Shown in pieces: positions 5,451-8,483 of a stretch of 8,483 nucleotides of DNA (positions within the stretch are counted from its first letter, which is position 1; each line of letters starts with the position of its first letter). Under the pieces are notes generated by a model. The model was not told the DNA's origin. It made no database searches and saw only the letters and a program-made list of their open reading frames with translations. This stretch comes from DASWUZ01 sp036401395. Its GTDB lineage: Bacteria; Acidobacteriota; Terriglobia; Terriglobales; Acidobacteriaceae. Made by a program: the position numbers and the translations under genes. The stretch covers positions 1-8,483 of the forward strand of contig DASWUZ010000388.1 in the NCBI GenBank assembly GCA_036401395.1, in the 5' to 3' direction.

Positions 5451-8400
5451 ATGTCTGAATTCTTGAAACTGCTAAATGAGCGGGTCATTGTCTACGACGG
5501 AGCGATGGGCACCAGCATCCAGGCCCACGCACCCACCGTTGACGACTACTGGGGCAAAGAGGGCTGCAATGAACTCCTCGTCCTAAGCCGCCCCGACATC
5601 ATCCGCGACATCCACGCCAGCTATCTCGCGGTCGGCGCCGACGTCATCGAGACCGACAGCTTCGGCTCCAGCCGCATCGTGCTCGACGAATATCAGATCG
5701 GCGATCAGACCCGCGAACTCAACATCGCCGCAGCCCGCCTTGCGAAAGACGTGGCCCAGCAGTACTCGACGAAAGACAAGCCCCGCTTCGTCGCCGGCTC
5801 CATCGGCCCGACCACCAAGCTGCCCTCCCTCGGCCACATCGGATACGACGCCATGGCGCTCACCTACCGCGAGCAGATCGAAGCCCTCATTGAGGGCGGC
5901 GTCGACATCCTCCTCATCGAAACCTCGCAGGACCTGCTGCAAGCAAAGATCGCCTTGGCCGCCTGTGAAGACGCGATGCAGACCATGGGCCGTCGCCTTC
6001 CCGTACAGATGCAGGTCACCCTCGAGGCCACGGGCACGATGCTGCTCGGCTCCGAAATAGGCGCGGCCCTAGCCGTCCTCGAATGCTTCTTCCCCGACAT
6101 CGTCGGCCTCAACTGCGCCACCGGCCCGACCGAGATGAACGACGCCGTCCGCTTTCTCTGCCAGAACGCGACGCGGCCGATCAGCGTACTACCCAATGCC
6201 GGCCTGCCGCAAAATGTAGGCGGCCGCGCCGTTTACGCGCTCACCCCGGCCGAGCTCGCCGCCTGGCATCGCCGCTTCGTAACCGAGTATGGAGTGCAGG
6301 TCGTAGGCGGCTGTTGCGGCACCACGCCCGAGCATATTCGCGCCGTGGTCGAAGCCGTAAAAGACGCGGTCCCCGCAACCCGCAACGTCAAACCGCAAAG
6401 CGTCGCCGCCAGCGCATTCACGGTCGTGCCTCTCGAAGTGGACGGCCAGCCCGTCATCGTCGCCGAAGAGATGAACACGACCACACGCGTCGAGCACTTC
6501 AAGACCATGGTCCGCGAGGGCGACTACGACGGGATCCTCACCCTCTCCAAGCGCCTCGGCGCAGAGGGTTCGCAGATGCTCGACATCTGCACCGCCATCG
6601 TCGGCGAAGAGGAAAAAGCCTACATGAACGCGGTGCTCGAGAAGATCGCGACCCGCGTGCAGTCGCCGATTCTCGTCGACTCAACCGAGGCCGACGTCAT
6701 CGAAGAGGCCCTCAAGCGCATCCCCGGCAAGCCCCTCATCAACTCCATCAACCTGGAAGACGGCGAGAAGCGCACCTCAAAAGTTCTTCCCATGGCGCGC
6801 CGTTACGGGGCCGCCGTCATCGCGCTGACCATCGATGAAGAGGGCATGGCGCTTACCGCCGACCGCAAAGTCGCTGTCGCAAAACGCATCTACGAGCTAG
6901 CTACTAAGAAGTACGGACTTCGCGGCCAGGACATCATTTTTGACGCACTCACCCTGCCGATCTCAACCGGTCAGGAAGACTATCGCTCCGCCGGAATGGA
7001 GACCCTCGAAGCCGTCCGTCGCATCAAGCAGGAGTTGCCAGAAGCCAAGACTATCCTCGGCGTAAGCAACATCTCATTCGGCCTCAACGCCTACGCGCGC
7101 CGCGTGCTTAACAGCGTCTTCCTCAAGGAAGCTGTCGATCGTGGACTTGACGCCGCCATCGTGAACTACTCCAAAATTTACCCGCTCTACAAAATCCCCG
7201 ACATCGAAGTCGATCTGGCGCGCAAGCTGATCTTCCGCACTGTCGACTCCGAGCAAGACCCGCTGCAACTTTACATGCAGTACTTCACCGGCCTACAGCG
7301 CGGTGCCGGCGTGCAGGAAGAAGAAATCTTCGTCGAGGCCCTCACCGACGAAGACAAACTTAAGCAACTCATCATTCGCGGCGAGCGCACCATTGGTCTC
7401 GGCGCAGACAAGCGTGCCCTTGAGCAGATCATCGAGTCCGCATTGCAGCGCTACACACCTCTGGAGCTCATCAACACCGTCCTCCTGGACGGCATGAAGA
7501 CAGTCGGCGAGCTCTTCGGCGCGCGCAAGATGCAGCTTCCGTCCGTCCTCGATTCCGCATCGGTGATGAAGGCGTCCGTCGCGTACCTAGAGCCAAAGAT
7601 GGAGCGCCTCGAAGGCACCCAGAAAGCCACCATCGTCCTCGCGACCGTGAAGGGCGACGTCCATGACATCGGAAAAAACCTCGTCGACATCATCCTCTCC
7701 AACAATGGCTATAAGGTCGTGAATCTGGGCATCAAGCAGCCGTCCGACTCCATCATCAAGGCCGCGCAGGAACACAAAGCCGATGCGATCGGCCTCAGTG
7801 GCCTGCTCGTAAAATCAACCCTCGAAATGAAGTACGTCATCCAGGACCTCGAACGCATGGAGCTTGCTTATCCTGTGATATGCGGCGGCGCGGCCCTCAC
7901 CCGCAAGTACGTCGAAGACGACCTCCGCAAGGAATACTCGTCCTCCGTCTTCTACGCCGAAGACGCCTTCGCTGGCCTCCACGTTATGAGCGATCTCGCC
8001 GCCGGTGATGGCGACGCCCGCGAAAAACGCCTCACCGAAGGCCGCACCGTGAAGGTCTACGCCAAAGGGGTCACCAATGAGCCCGCTCCCGTGCTGGGAG
8101 CCACCAGCACCACGCGCTCCGCGATCGTCCAGGACGTAGCTGAGATTCCTGCCGTCCCCTTCTTCGGCCCCCGGGTCAAGAAGGACTTCAACCTCGACGA
8201 AGTCTTCAGCTACATCAATGAGACGGCACTATTCAAGAATCAGTGGCAACTGAAGACCGCCTCTGCGACCGACTACGTGCGGCTAGTCGAAGAAAAATAT
8301 CGCCCGGTCCTCAACCAGTTAAAAGAGGAAATCAAAGCGAAAAACTGGTTCGAGCCGAAGACCGTCTATGGCTTTTACCCCTGCCAGAGCGACGGCAACG

Positions 8401-8483
8401 ACCTGGTCGTCTACGAGCCTGACAATAAGTCACAGGAACGGTTACGTATTACCTTCCCCCGCCAGCGCGAAGGTCGCCTACTC
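5451..8483 (+). CDS. metH: Cobalamin-dependent methionine synthase (5-methyl-THF:homocysteine methyltransferase), 3' end beyond window
   Basis: This gene is open for 1011 codons from ATG 5451 to the window edge, with GAGG 4 nt upstream as Shine-Dalgarno. It makes methionine by moving a methyl group from 5-methyltetrahydrofolate to homocysteine via methylcobalamin in the cytosol. Domains in order are as follows. The homocysteine/zinc domain (about 1-320) has DGAMGTSIQ near the start and zinc ligands C222 (LNCATGP), C288 and C289 (GGCCGT). The pterin-binding domain (about 325-615) has VDSTEADVIEEAL, NSINLEDGE and GVSNISFGLNAYARR. The B12 cap is at about 635-725. The B12 Rossmann domain (about 726-860) has D736-x-H738-x2-G741 with the axial His738, then S783-x-L785. 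The AdoMet reactivation domain begins near 890 (PFFGPRV, ALFKNQWQ, YGFYPCQSDGNDL) and is cut off. Compared with E. coli MetH (1227 residues), perhaps 150-200 residues lie beyond the edge. Codons end strongly in C. Confidence 0.96.
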   Translation, partial: MSEFLKLLNERVIVYDGAMGTSIQAHAPTVDDYWGKEGCNELLVLSRPDIIRDIHASYLAVGADVIETDSFGSSRIVLDEYQIGDQTRELNIAAARLAKDVAQQYSTKDKPRFVAGSIGPTTKLPSLGHIGYDAMALTYREQIEALIEGGVDILLIETSQDLLQAKIALAACEDAMQTMGRRLPVQMQVTLEATGTMLLGSEIGAALAVLECFFPDIVGLNCATGPTEMNDAVRFLCQNATRPISVLPNAGLPQNVGGRAVYALTPAELAAWHRRFVTEYGVQVVGGCCGTTPEHIRAVVEAVKDAVPATRNVKPQSVAASAFTVVPLEVDGQPVIVAEEMNTTTRVEHFKTMVREGDYDGILTLSKRLGAEGSQMLDICTAIVGEEEKAYMNAVLEKIATRVQSPILVDSTEADVIEEALKRIPGKPLINSINLEDGEKRTSKVLPMARRYGAAVIALTIDEEGMALTADRKVAVAKRIYELATKKYGLRGQDIIFDALTLPISTGQEDYRSAGMETLEAVRRIKQELPEAKTILGVSNISFGLNAYARRVLNSVFLKEAVDRGLDAAIVNYSKIYPLYKIPDIEVDLARKLIFRTVDSEQDPLQLYMQYFTGLQRGAGVQEEEIFVEALTDEDKLKQLIIRGERTIGLGADKRALEQIIESALQRYTPLELINTVLLDGMKTVGELFGARKMQLPSVLDSASVMKASVAYLEPKMERLEGTQKATIVLATVKGDVHDIGKNLVDIILSNNGYKVVNLGIKQPSDSIIKAAQEHKADAIGLSGLLVKSTLEMKYVIQDLERMELAYPVICGGAALTRKYVEDDLRKEYSSSVFYAEDAFAGLHVMSDLAAGDGDAREKRLTEGRTVKVYAKGVTNEPAPVLGATSTTRSAIVQDVAEIPAVPFFGPRVKKDFNLDEVFSYINETALFKNQWQLKTASATDYVRLVEEKYRPVLNQLKEEIKAKNWFEPKTVYGFYPCQSDGNDLVVYEPDNKSQERLRITFPRQREGRLL

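Noticed and set aside
4910..5488. 192-codon minus-strand open frame opposite nuoI
   Set aside because: It is antisense to an unmistakable NuoI and is low in motifs; a GC-rich shadow.
6083..6838. 251-codon plus-strand frame inside metH
   Set aside because: The Arg/His-rich sequence is typical of an alternate frame of GC-rich DNA; metH is continuous in its own frame through this region.

Overview
The window looks like chromosomal DNA from a high-GC Gram-negative-type bacterium. My best guess is an acidobacterium of the Terriglobia group. This is inferred from the composition, from a lytic transglycosylase with an N-terminal extension of a kind I associate with acidobacteria, and from a stand-alone nuoI. 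No rRNA or other decisive marker is present. I see no tRNA, rRNA, IS element, CRISPR array or phage gene, and gene content is housekeeping plus cell envelope.

Left block (27-3082, minus strand): three genes read right to left and packed like an operon. They encode a Cof-type HAD hydrolase, a secreted SLT-family lytic transglycosylase (4-nt ATGA overlap with the HAD gene) and a polytopic membrane protein of the LPG-synthase transmembrane-domain family (33 nt after the transglycosylase stop, in the same reading frame). The last two suggest an envelope role.

Middle (3225-4645): on the plus strand, a small antibiotic-biosynthesis-monooxygenase-fold protein is followed 22 nt later by a 55-residue two-CxxC zinc-ribbon protein. 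Convergent to them, on the minus strand, is a membrane-anchored GGDEF-domain protein whose signature motif is degenerate (RDNDF).

Right block (4847-8483, plus strand): nuoI, encoding the two-[4Fe-4S] ferredoxin subunit of respiratory complex I, has no other nuo gene next to it. It is followed by metH, the cobalamin-dependent methionine synthase, which runs off the right edge after 1011 codons. The nuoI upstream region carries a perfect 12-bp palindrome. The 109-nt nuoI-metH spacer can form several hairpins, one of which would cover the metH ribosome-binding site.

The main large-scale signal is a reversal of GC skew near 4.7 kb. To the left the plus strand is G-rich whichever way genes point; to the right it is C-rich. 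I found no convincing evidence of a wholly new multi-gene system. The most interesting items are the skew switch, the metH leader, the nuoI operator-like palindrome, the degenerate GGDEF protein and the envelope operon.
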